From positions 248,001-312,000 of the forward strand of contig VXAY01004352.1 of the NCBI GenBank assembly GCA_013399855.1: DNA of 64,000 nt, in the 5' to 3' direction. The translations under genes were made by a program, and so were the position numbers. This document shows positions 28,747-39,790 of this stretch, piece by piece (position 1 is the first letter of the stretch; each line of letters opens with the position of its first letter). Source of the DNA: Oxyruncus cristatus (lineage: Eukaryota > Chordata > Aves > Passeriformes > Cotingidae). The notes below the pieces were generated by a model. The model made no database searches, was not told where the DNA came from, and worked only from the letters and a program-made list of their open reading frames with translations.

Positions 28747-29414
28747 GAACAGAAGATTGCTGTGCAGAAGAAATTCCAGCCAGGGAAGAGCAGAGTGAGA
28801 ACGTGGGAACAGCAACATAGACACCAAGGTCAGTGCAGGAGGAGGGGCAGGAGCTGCTCCAGGCGCCGGAGCTGAGGCCCTGCAGCCCGTGGTGCAGACC
28901 AGGGTGGGGCAGCTGTGCCCCTGCAGCCCATGGAGGAGCCCATGCTGGAGCAGGTGGATATCCCAAGGAGGCTGTGACCCTGTGGGAAGCCCAAGATGGA
29001 GCAGAGTCCTGCTGGAGTCCTGCAGCCCGTGGAGAGGGAAGCCCACGCTGGAGGAGGTTTTTTCCAGGTAGGACTTGTGGCCCCTGTGGGGGACCCACGT
29101 TGGTGCAACTCATCTGTGAAGGACTGACCCCATGGAGGAGTGACCCACGGGACAGCAGTTTGGGAAGAGGTGCTGCCTGAGGGATGGACTCACACCGGAG
29201 AGGTCCATCAAGGACTGTCTCCCATGGGAGGGACCCCATGGGAGAAGGGGAAGGACTCCTCTCCCTGAGCAGCAGCAGAAACAACAACTGACCATAATCC
29301 CCGTTCCCCATCCCCTGCACTGCTTGGGGGGAGGAAGAACATGGAAGGAGGGGTGGGGGGAAGGTGTTTTTAAGACTGCTTTATTTCTCACTGTTTGGCT
29401 CTTATCCTGTTAGT

Positions 29415-29420
29415 AATAAA
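29415..29420 (+). terminator. Poly(A) signal in nested LTR
   Basis: AATAAA follows the G-rich segment and precedes a T- and G-containing stretch, about 195 bases before the LTR end. This is the usual position of an LTR polyadenylation signal. Confidence 0.6.
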
Positions 29421-29618
29421 TATAAGTACTATCCCTACTCTGAGTCTGTTTTGCTCATGAAGATAATCAGTAACTGGCCTCTCCCAGCTTGGACCTCAAC
29501 TCATGAATCCTTAGCTGTTTTTTTTCTTCTGTCTCCTCTGTCCAGTTGCAGAGGGAGAGTGAGAGAGCGGCTTTAGTGGGTACCTGGCATCTGGCCAGGG
29601 TCAACCCACTACACATAC

Positions 29619-29780
29619 TTATGGGGGATATTTGGAAAAAAAAAAGAAAAACTTGACACTGTCAAGTGCTGCTCCACCATAGTCAAAACATCAGTGTGTT
29701 ATCATCACTTTCTTAGTTACAAAAGCAAAGCACAGCACCACATGGAAGAAATTGTGTCCAACACAGCCATACTCAGTACA
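29619..29780 (-). mobile_element. Solo ERV LTR (minus), right part
   Basis: Continuation of the minus-strand LTR begun at 28185. Segments such as 'cttgacactgtcaagtgctgctccaccatagtcaaaacatcagtgtgttatcatcac' and 'aaagcacagcaccacatggaagaaattgtgtcc' correspond to the family's 5' (U3) part in reverse complement. It ends about 29780 in 'cagtaca', giving a CA end. The outer flanks (ACATA on the left, CCATG on the right) agree at only three of five bases, so its target duplication has decayed. Confidence 0.78.
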
Positions 29781-32700
29781 CCATGAGATCTCATTCAAGT
29801 CAATAAATTGTCTTAAGATTTAAACAACGATAGCCACATCCATAGATCTATTGGAAATAGGCAGTCAGCTGAGTTCATGGCATTCATTATTTAGCATTCC
29901 TCTTTTGACATTTTAGATTATAGGGAGAGGAAATTAGATACTTAGATTTTAACAAAATATAATAATATTTTGCTACAAATTAGTGGGAATTAATTTGTCC
30001 TCTTTCTGCTGTAAATGTTTCTAAGTTTTATCACAGGGCTTTATTATAGATTCTAAGTTTTATCACTTTAAGCTATTGCTGGAAGGGGACTTTATTACAG
30101 GATGGTCACATCCCTTACTTTGTAAACAAATTGACTTTCTTCCTCGTCTCTCTTTTGTTTGGACAAGTAATTTTCTGGTACTTTTTTTTGCAGCAGTTCT
30201 TCTGGTTGCAGAGCCCTGTTGCACTATTTTAAATAAAATTGGTGGATTGAACTTTTTCTCTATGACCATGTCTGTATTTCCTTTTAAATTGAGAGCAAAC
30301 TCTCACATAGGAAACACTAATAAAAGAGCAGAGTTTTATTTATTAGCATTGATTTTACGAATCACCTGGTGCAGCAAACAAACTCTATGGGCAATAAAAT
30401 AATTTAGCAATTCTCTTAAATCTCAGTCTGTCTTCTGACTCTTGCCAATGGTACAAGGAAAAGTGAGACAAAACAGTGAGCAGCAATCACTGTTCTTCAC
30501 CCTTTTGCTCCTTTATGGCTCATCACACAATCATGTAATTTACCACAAGCAGAGAAATCTTCAGGGAACTCTTTATAGAATGGGAACTGGACTTAGCTGT
30601 TTATAGATTTTTTTTTTTAAAGGGTACTTTTTTTTTAGGTAGAAAAAAACCAACAGTATTGTTCTGGCTGGCACCAGAATCATAGCATTCAGCCTGACTT
30701 TGTAGACTGTGGGACAAATTGTAACACACATTGTATATCTGGTCTTAGCCCAATGCAGTTTAAGATTGATTCAAATTCTTATCTGCTGCTTCCCAGGACA
30801 GGGAACTGTTGTTTTTTATGCTGGGCCAGCTTCCACAGAATTAGAAGTTGGTCTCTTTAAATGTCCTCTCCTTGCTCAATGGAGAAAGCTAGAACAGTTC
30901 CAGAGGTGTTCAAAGAAGGAAAAGACTGTAATGAGGTGCCTCTTGTAAGGACCAGAAGTACATAAATTCAAACTGATACTGAATCACACCTTAACGGTTT
31001 CCTTCAGACAGAGCAAAGTAAAAGTATTTCTAAAACACGATGCCAACAGTGCAAAAATATTTCTCTATCAGTCAGACTGGTGGGATATAAAAATAATCTA
31101 CTTCACTTAAGCGTGAAACCGTACTGTCAGGAAAAACTGCCCCAAACAGTATTACTAGATGTGGAAAAGGACTTCCAATGCCTACAGCTCTGTACATCAC
31201 TGAAGAGATGCTGGGACCATACAATGACCAACTGATATCTCTGATAGGAACGAAAAGAAAACTGGAGAGTTTCAGAAAAGCTTTTATTCCTAGGTGGTAG
31301 CACAGAAAACTGCATTATGGTGGGATGTTTTTCACCCTTTGACTATGAGGAGAACAATATGTTGGACATCCATTTGCTGTCCTCATTTTTATAAGTTGTA
31401 TATGAGTCCTTATAGGACTTAGAGGTAAGACATATTCAGGATATTTTATTTCACACTGGATCCTGTCAGGTTGGATTGACTAAAATTGGGCATTTCAATA
31501 TCCCCTTGGGAAAGCAGTACTTTAAGAGAAGTCTTCTAGATGCTTCCTGTGCAAAAGAGATATTCTAGACAACGGGGAGAGAATTGTAGGAATAATATTT
31601 GATACCTGGCAGTACCAATGATGGGCATAACTAAAACTTTAGCAGAGGAGTAGGGAACACAACCTAAATCTGAAAAAGAGCCCAATGTAAATTACAGAAG
31701 AAGAGGAGATTAAATCTGGTGACAGATCTGATTCAGATAAATAAAAGTGACAATGTTATATATGAACCTGCTGTAAAGAGCTAGGAAATGCATCAGAACT
31801 GGTGAACTTTTTGTTTAGCTGTAGACCAGAGTTGTTAGAAGGCTCATTTTTCTGTAAGAGCAACATTATCAAGGGGAAAAAAGTGAGTGTTACATGTAGG
31901 TGCCCTTTACCCTGAAAACTGGAGATCAGAAAGCTGGATCAGAAAACAAAACTATTGAAGAAAATGAATCTTATATTGCTTCTGCTGAATGTCAGTGGTA
32001 TAGTCAGTATATCATGGTTGCACTAACCACAACTGGAAAGAGCCTGAACATTTACAGAGCCTTTCAGACAAGGTTTTGCTTTTGCCACCACTGTAGTGCC
32101 TACTCATGTGTTCAAAAGGCCAGTAAAACCCAAAATTTCTTGGATTTCTTTTCCATCTGTGCTACTTTGAGAAGGACAAGATGGGCAAAAAGATTTGAAG
32201 GAACAAAGACACTTTTCCCCATATCATTTAACTATCAGTGGGAAGGAACTATGACAACTGGTGAGGGGAAAAGTAAGCTTTAAAGTAATTCACCTTTTGA
32301 AAAAAGTTATAACATCAGAAAGATTGTCACAAGACTCTTATCCTTTTCCTATGAGAAATTTTTGAAATGAGAAGAAGATTTGGCTATGAAGAGTTGACTG
32401 GTCATGAAAGAGAAGAAAACAACTCATTTTAAAATAAAGAGTCTGAAGATTAGAAAAAGATTAATGACCAAGGCACTAGGGAAAAGACTGAGGAAGTGAA
32501 AATTTGCTCACTAAACAGGGATGCATGTGAAAAATAGTTAGATTTGTTTGTGCAAAGTCCCAGATCAAGAAGTGCAAGGAACTTGAGTAATCATTTATGA
32601 TGTGCCTTGCAAAATCTAATAGCAGATGAAAACTGGGTTACAAGCAAGGTAAGCACACTCATCAGAAGATGTTATGGCTCTATTTGTGAGAGTAAGAAGA

Positions 32701-33054
32701 AATATTCATCAATGATGGGAGGAGATCCAAAGAAAAGTGCAAAACAATTGCACTTTCCCTGCACAAGGGAAAAACTCCTTGTGCCTATCCATGGTGGAGT
32801 CAGAGGGCAGCTCTGGAAAAAAAGCAGGAGATGGAGCTGAGATCTTCACAGTGGGACATAATATGAGAATAGGAGATGATAAACTGAAAGAGGATAAGTC
32901 CAAATTTGATATAAAGAATGTTTTTTTAAATATTTTCTGCATTTCTTCCATTTTTTAATGACTGTCTTGCAGTGGGGTAGGCTGGCCAGAGTGGGTGTGC
33001 AGAGTTTACCCTCTCTTTATGTTTTCAACATAAATCCCAGAAAAATCTGTTCTG
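29781..33054. other. Unique non-coding DNA, no gene seen
   Basis: No recognisable gene. The frame at 31900-32283 (plus, 127 codons) shows no family resemblance. Two adjacent hairpins lie at 32734-32788 and are described as a finding. T-rich runs occur near 30610-30640. Confidence 0.55.
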
Positions 33055-33116
33055 ACCTAACAGCTGATCTCAAAAATGTCTCTTCCAAGCTAAATTGTCC
33101 TGTGATTCCATGATTT
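33055..33116 (+). mobile_element. CR1 LINE 3'-end fragment
   Basis: A very short plus-strand CR1 terminus: 'gctgatctcaaaaatgtctcttccaagctaaattgtcctgtgattccatgatt'. It has the CR1 3'-end order (tgatctcaaaggtctcttccaacct) followed by the ATTCTGTGATTCYATGA-type terminal repeats. Only the last 60 or so bases survive or were ever inserted. Confidence 0.75.
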
Positions 33117-36100
33117 TTTGACTATGCTATACCTTACTGCAGAAGAATTAATGCTGGCTTTCGCACTTTTACTTTCTTTTTTGAGAGAAAGCATTGGATT
33201 AATGCAAAGTCAGTTTTTTACAGTTCCTTGCAAGCATGTGCTCAGCTGAGTTACAGAAAGCAGGAAATTTTCTGAGTTTTGCTTAGCAAAAGCCATTTCG
33301 TGTAGGTTTCCTTTAGAGGGAACGGTCCAAACTGAGCTGATGGAATAGACTGCTCAGGTAGTTTAACTCCACATGACCTGCTTGAAACAAGCAAAACACT
33401 GGATAGCAGTGTTTTGATCCCATTGGACTTGCTGACATTAAATCAGGCAAATCCTCTGCCATGCTCTGCATGCCACGATAAACACGGTAAATGAGAGGAA
33501 AATGTAATGAGGGATTGTTTGGCAAAGCTTAGCAAAGATGTTACATCATCATTACACTCACTGTATTCTAAAATCACAGTTGTCTCTCTCCCACAGCAGC
33601 AGTATCTTATGGATTAGATGAGGAAATAGCCTGCAGATTTAGTGGCCTAACTAATTCCCTCTCCTGTTTCCTTGGTTAATGGAGGTAACTGGGGGAAGAG
33701 GCATTCTGTTGGATAGTTTTTCATTCTGAAAATATTAAGTTTGTATCAACTGCAACACCTGGCCAAAAACAAGGGCAGGAAAGGCAACAGGAAAGCAGAA
33801 AGACAAGGCTTAGCAGTGGAGGGAAATAAACGATGGATAAGGAAAAAGGAGAGAGTTGGAAAGAAGGTCCCAAGAATATTGTGGAACATAAGGAAATAGG
33901 GAGAATGAGCTGAAAAGAGAGAGGGGAAGATATAGAGTGAGCGACAGTGCTAAGTGCCCACAAATAAATAATAAATAATGAATTAAAAACCCTAAACAGA
34001 TTCACAGACCTTCCATCACCACACATGTGCAGAAAGTTAGCATGGTAGCTGGTATTTCTGCTCAGTGTAATTACTGCTGTAAGCCTAGAGCAGTCTTACA
34101 CAAAAGACAGAAGTTAAAATTGCTCAAGCTAGCATTTTAGGCAACTTTCTTAAAGACACATTTCTAAGCAGTGCCACTAACCTAAGGGCAAGCTAAGTTA
34201 TGCCAGACCAAATTTTGCTTGTGATTCACTGCTGACTTAAATCTAGTAAAGTAGCATGCTGAAGGCAGTCTAAAATATGGCCGGACACAAATATGGGTGA
34301 ATTAATCTGGTTCAGCTGAAATGTTGTGCGTGAAATAAGAGCCAGTCTAGTCAGTTTATGAAAATACATTATAAACATCTATGACTTAAAATTACTAGAC
34401 CTGAGCATATCTGAAGTGAGGAACCTCAGAGGTATTTTTCCTGCCCTGAGAAAAGTCACAGGAGTGGGATGCTTGGGCTTAAATTGTATTCTTCTTCCTG
34501 ATAGTTTTAGAATGCAAATACTCTAATTCTGGACTGTTATTTTCTGGCTGACAGTGAAGAAGGTGAGTGAGGTATCCTTTCTCCTCCCTGGAATCGCTTA
34601 CATTCACACCTTGAGAGGCTGCTGGAATGCAAATATGCCAGTGGTGTCAGCAAGCATAGCTGGAACATACTGCCATCATGGAGAGGTTTCAAACTGGGAC
34701 AGAAAGCCTTGGTGACACGAAGTTTGCTTTCTCCTTCATAGCTGACATTCATGGTTTCCACAAGCCCAGAGGGCTGATTTTTGCTTTCCTGACATCTTTC
34801 CTACTTTGTTCAAGCTGCAAATCCTACTTCTAGGGCAGCAGGAAACCGCTCCCTAAATTCCAACATTAAGAAACAAGATGGGCAGAGGGAAGAAAAGTAG
34901 CTGCTGTTTATTTCTCCAGAAAGAGAAAAAAGGATCAGGGGGTTTAAATCCGCAATTATTAGTGGAGAGATTATGTAACAGTGTGTGCATGGTGTTACAA
35001 AAGGCAGAAGTACAATTCCACATAAAGATTGAACTTCAGAACCAAGGAGAAAGTAACAGACTATGAGAAAGGAGGGACTGAAATGAAAACTAGTTGTTCC
35101 ATGAACTCCAATTTTAAAGTGCTCCAAAATGCACTGAGCTGTCCCAACTGGCATGACATCAAAACCGGGAATAACATAAAACTGCCCACCCTTGAAGCAT
35201 GACATGAGAAAATTTTGCAATTATGGAATACTGAATATATTCCAACAAACAAAGTGCCAGGCAGCTTGTCTCCACCTACTTCCCATGCTCAGAATATAAA
35301 TGGAAAAGGGAACATCAGCAAAACCTGTGGTTGGGTCCTTTGTTGCTCAGGGCTTTTAAAGCAACTGAAGATTAATCATCCTTTTAATCAGAAGAAGATT
35401 GAGGACTAAAGACTTATCACCAAACAACTTACTTGGGTAAATTACTCAAAGTACCTAATTAAATTGATATACTTTCTTACCAGGATGTAAACTTTAAAAA
35501 GTCGGAAGGTCTGTAAACAGTACAAAGGTGCTTACCCATTATCCATGATTCATTTCTCTGTTGGTGAAATGGATAACAGTAACTTTCTGAGAGCACCATA
35601 AAAATTAATTTAAAGAGTGTAGTAGCCACATAAAGACCCTTTTCTTTCTCTCTTCACATCATAAATTGCCAGATAAGGCACAGGGATTTTTATTAGATAT
35701 GAAACAGTAAACTAACAGCAATATTTACAACATCGTACACTATCTAAAAAACATGCCTCGAGCTGTTTGAAACCTTGTTATACAGTTATTGCTGAAAAAA
35801 TAATTGCATCTGCTCTAAAGTTTGCTCAACTCTATAAAAAAATTAGTAGAACATGATTAAGAACAAGATCTGGGTTCATCTCATGTAACTTTATTCTCTT
35901 CTCTGAGTTATCTTTGTAGAAAACTTAATCATATGGTTTTGTTTGCTGCTAAGAGAGAGCAACTGATTCCAGATCGGTGTTGCTCACTAATCAACAGGAC
36001 TTAGGGACTCAGGATCCTCTCTCAGGTCTTTCAATGAGCAAGTAAATTTTAGTGAGATCCTTTTTGGACATCTCAAGTAGGGAACCTTAGGTCCTATTAT

Positions 36101-36239
36101 AAGATTAATACTTCTTCTCTTCTTTCTTTGGGAAGGGTTCAAACTGCATTACCTCTGCAGGTGTCTTATCAGAATATAATCAATATTAGCTTGCTTTGAA
36201 CCTGAACATAAGCATATTAAAACACTGTAATGAGAACAA
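33117..36239. other. Unique non-coding DNA, no gene seen
   Basis: Contains a purine-rich stretch (33765-33945). Near 35550-35620 the sequence 'atttctctgttggtgaaatgg' with the following 'ataacagtaactttctgagagc' weakly recalls the 3' part of MIR-type SINEs. No exon recognised. Confidence 0.5.
33765..33945 (+). repeat. Purine-rich low-complexity stretch
   Basis: About 180 bases strongly biased to A and G on the plus strand (AGGAAA, GGGAAA and GAGAGG motifs), without a fixed repeat unit. The bias creates a stop-free minus-strand frame rich in Ser, Leu and Phe that should not be read as a protein. Confidence 0.6.
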
Positions 36240-36358
36240 GTATATGATCAACCTGGTCTAGTGAAAGGTGTCTCTACCTAAGGCATGGGGGTTTGGAACT
36301 AGATGATCTTTAAGGTCCCTTCCAACCCAAATCATGCTATGATTCTGTGATTCTGTAA
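36240..36358 (+). mobile_element. CR1 LINE 3'-end fragment
   Basis: The clearest CR1 terminus in the window. 'cctggtctagtgaaaggtgtctctacctaaggcatgggggtttgg' leads to 'AACTAGATGATCTTTAAGGT' and 'cccttccaacccaaatcatgc', and then the tail repeats 'tatgattctgtgattctgt'. It is severely 5'-truncated, as most CR1 copies are, and is among the less diverged copies here. Confidence 0.93.
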
Positions 36359-37384
36359 GTATTTTGTAGCAGTGTGATGACATGGACAGACAGATACAAC
36401 ACGTAAACATTTTACACGACAATTTAAGTTGAAATAGTCACCACAAGGAAAGATGAATGCAGGAGAAATTCAAGTGCTGACAATTTGCAAGACAAAGAAG
36501 AAGGAAAGCTCAAACAATAGCAAACAGATCATCCTGCTGGATATAGGAAGATGTCTGGCAAAACCAAAAACCAAGATAATCAGTTAGGAGCAGATGAGGG
36601 AGGAGGGCAATAGCAACACTGTCACATGCTGAAACAGGATAAGTCTGGCTTAATTATGACTTCTCTGATCAACTAGTTCTGGAGTCTGATTTCCTCTACC
36701 ATGATCATCGGTGGTTGTAGCCATCAGTGTTAACTATCTGACTGTGGTAGTGAGCAATCATCTCTGATTTAGGATATAGGGACTAAAGGCTAATAGCTTT
36801 GTATGGCCTTAGTGATTAATAACGTGTAAGGATTAAACATTAGCATGTGTGCTGTTAAGGAATAAATTAATTCAGCAAAGATTTGATTTAAACTGGGCTG
36901 ATCTTTCAGTCTTCTAAGCACTCCCAACTTAGCCATCTCTAATTCCCCAGTGGATATATATTTACATACATACATTGCCATACTTGCTTTTCTAGACTTT
37001 CCCTACTTTATCTCCATCCCTAGCCAATAGCAGGGAATTTCCTAGGGGAAAGACTTGTGCTTCCTGTATGTCAGCATATAATTCAAAGAAAACTGTCACT
37101 CCATCACTTTTTGCTGTCACCCTATGTAGCCACAGATATAATGACACTTTTTTTTTAAATCTCTCTCTCATACTGATGGTGTTATACAAATAATAAATAT
37201 CAACAGCTATTTATAGTTCTAATTGATACTTATCCAGTCAGACATAAATGGAAGAAAGACAACTATGACCAGACAAGCAGAGCTGAATTGTTTGAATTTC
37301 AGACAGAATATCTGTGAACAAAAAGACTTGTGCTCATAGGCAGCATATCCGATTTTGTTTTTCATTTTATTGGCTTTTACATTT

Positions 37385-37502
37385 GAAACAAACAAAAAAA
37401 AGAAATAAAAAAAAAGAAAAAACAGACTAAATTAAATAACAAACAAAAAATAAACCCCACAAACCCCCAAAACCAAAACAAAACAAAAACAACAAAAACC
37501 CT
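37385..37502 (+). repeat. A/C-rich low-complexity tract
   Basis: About 118 bases, mostly A with C, almost without G or T in its second half. Units include CAAAA, CCCCAAAA and AAACAAAC. It resembles the tracts at 15882, 26357 and 39739. Confidence 0.9.
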
Positions 37503-37757
37503 GCCAAACAAAGCAATATCCACTCTAGCAATGGAAACTTTCTGATGGTCATTATCTTGAAAAATATCCCATTGAAAAAGGGAAAAATAATAAGATTTTC
37601 GTGCCTGTGATATATCCTGGGCTAATAATAGATCCCCTTCCAGAAATCACACAGTCAATAGGTTTTTACAACTGGATTGGAAAATACATTAGACAAAATA
37701 TTCCAGGAAGAGTTCGTCTTGGGAGAATGGTTTAGTAAATTTATTCCACTCCTAACT
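37503..37757. other. Short unique spacer
   Basis: About 255 bases between the A/C-rich tract and the minus-strand LTR. Nothing recognised. Confidence 0.5.
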
Positions 37758-38352
37758 TGTAAAATACCTATAGTGGAAACTAAGAATGACACGACTTCTT
37801 GCTCCCTCCCCTCCCAGCCCCTGGCGGGGAGGAGAACTGGTGGGTTGGTGGATTGAGATGAGAACAGCTTATTAATTGAAAGAAAATAAAATATAATAAT
37901 AAAAATATTAATAATGTTAATAATGTAAAAAATAATACTAATCGTTGTAAGGAAAAGGAGAAAGGGAGATAAAACCCAAGAGAAAAAAGTGATGCACAAC
38001 ACCATTGCTCCCCAGCTGCTGACCAATGCCCGGCACGTCCCTAAGCAGTGATCGGCAGCTCCTGGTCTGCTTCCCCCAGTTTATGCACTGGGCATGATGT
38101 TCTACAGTATGGAATATCCCTTTGGCCAGTTTGGGACAGCTGTCCTGGCCATGCTCCCTCCCTGGTTCTTGTGCACCTCCTCACTGTCAGAACGTGGGAA
38201 ACTGAAAAGTCCTTGACTTGGGCAAACACCAGTTAGTTACAACTACAACATCAGTGTGCTGTCGACATTATTCTCATGCTAAATCCCCAAAACACAACAC
38301 TGTACCAGCTACTAAAAAGAAAATTAATTCTATCCCAGCTGAAACCAGGTCA
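37758..38352 (-). mobile_element. Solo ERV LTR (minus), about 595 bp
   Basis: Reverse complement of an ERVL-type avian LTR. The right end 'attaattctatcccagctgaaaccagg' (ending TCA at 38352) is the family's 5' start. 'gatgttctacagtatggaatatccctttggccagtttgggacagctgtcctgg' at about 38097-38149 is the promoter-side core. 'gaaagaaaataaaatataataataaaaatattaataatg' (37878-37916) is the family's (TTA)n-rich interior. The left end is taken at TGT 37758. The flanks (TAACT on the left, ATACT on the right) share only part of a 5-bp duplication. No internal retroviral sequence adjoins it. The left boundary is uncertain by some tens of bases. Confidence 0.85.
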
Positions 38353-39738
38353 ATACTGGACTAACACACAGCTCAGGTTGATTTTTGAGTTTTGCTGGTT
38401 TTATAAATGTAAACATTAGCTACAGAGACAGATTCCAATTTTGTTCTGTCATTACATAAACTTTTTGCTGGGTTAAGATAACTTGCAAGAGGGGAGAAGA
38501 TGCTATACATGCTTCATGATTTGCTGTCCTTACCTGGGAAAGGGAGAGGGCGATATTTATGATGTATTTCTCCATGAGGGAGGAAGAAAAATAGGCCTGT
38601 TGACAAATTAGTATTTTTCCATACAGAGCCAAATTATTATTGTAAATGGACTCAGGGTCATTATTTTGACAGCTTGTGAGTATGGTCTATTCCATCTCTA
38701 CATGATTTTTTTTGTTTTAATATATAAAATACGGTATTATCGAAAGAAAAGTAGATCCAATGAAAGCCAATGAAAGTTTCAAGAGATCTCTAAAAGTACA
38801 TTTAATTTGGAACAGGAAAGCCAAAAATTAAGTATAACAACTTCAGACTTCAATCCTAATACACCACTACCTGTCCAGACCATTGACTTATTTCATTCAA
38901 AAAATGGAGTCTGCAGCAAATTCAAATTGTTTGTGACCTGGCACTCTGTTAAAGCTGATTATCATCATGAGACCAAAATCAAACTCAAAGAATCAATTCA
39001 TGTCCTGACTGCAGGATAGCTGGCAAAAGAAGATGTGAGTATAGAAAATTTGGAAAAGAGAGGGACAAACTTCTTTCCTGGAGCTTTTTTTGGGGTAGCA
39101 CTTCAAGAACAGCTGCACTACTTTCAATAGAGGAAAATCAAAGACTGACCTATTTATTTTAGGGTTAGTTTAGAAGGAATGGGAAATTATGTAAGTTGCA
39201 TAAAAAGTCCATAGAACTATGGTGAAAACTGATCTATTTTTCAAGCTTTCCACTTAATGGAAGGAAATAGCTTTATTTATGCCAGATGATATTATGAAGG
39301 AAGACCTGCCAAAGCAAACAAAATCTTCTCTGTTTTAAGAGGTATCTGCATTCTTCAGTTTACACTGTTTTTCATAAATGAACACCAAAAATCAAAATTG
39401 GTCTCATCTTCAATTACAAGCATCCAGGATACATGGGAAATACATGAACTGTGTGACTAAAATGGAGACAAGGCTTGGCTTTTAAAAAAACAACTTGTAA
39501 ATTACCTGCAACAAATCTAAAGTCATAAAATACTTTGAGTAACTTTTCTCACACCTGAAAACATATAATAAAATTAAAGCATATGAGTTTCAATGACAGA
39601 CTCTTTCCTGGTTTTGCTTGAAAATAGAAACAACTGAATACCTATTTATATGCACCGATGAAAGAAATGATAAAGCAAGAGGCCATTTTATAATTTATTA
39701 TTTTTTCAACATAATGACTATGGATTCCCTCCTCACTG

Positions 39739-39790
39739 AAAAAAAAAACCCAAAACAACCAACAAACAACAAAACCAAACCAACAACCCA
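39739..39790 (+). repeat. A/C-rich low-complexity tract
   Basis: About 52 bases containing only A and C (a run of ten A, then CCC, AACC, AAC and ACAAACAAC units). Confidence 0.9.

Larger units (their letters stand above)
28574..29613 (+). mobile_element. Solo ERV LTR, 1,040 bp, nested insertion
   Basis: Complete plus-strand LTR. It starts TGTAGTGGGTT (28574-28584) and ends AACCCACTACA (29603-29613), a perfect 11-bp terminal inverted repeat with canonical TG...CA ends. It is flanked by CATAC on both sides (28569-28573 and 29614-29618), a 5-bp target duplication. It is clearly GC-richer than its surroundings. Internal features are an AP-1-like TGAGTCA (28702-28708), a TATA-like TATTTAA (28740-28746), three copies of a 14-mer CCTGCAGCCCRTGG (28879, 28920, 29019), repeated 'GGAGCAGG'-type motifs, G-runs at about 29326-29362, and an AATAAA poly(A) signal (29415-29420). 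Its two ends are at most lightly damaged, so it is the youngest element I can recognise here. Long open frames on both strands inside it (up to 204 codons, minus) come from stop-poor GC-rich sequence and resemble no viral protein. I recognise the LTR type from birds but cannot name the family with confidence. Confidence 0.93.

Noticed and set aside
31900..32283. 127-codon plus-strand frame
   Set aside because: No recognised domain and no supporting splice or promoter signal.
33721..34026. Hydrophobic 101-codon minus-strand frame
   Set aside because: It is explained by the purine-rich plus strand, which reads as Ser/Leu/Phe on the other strand.
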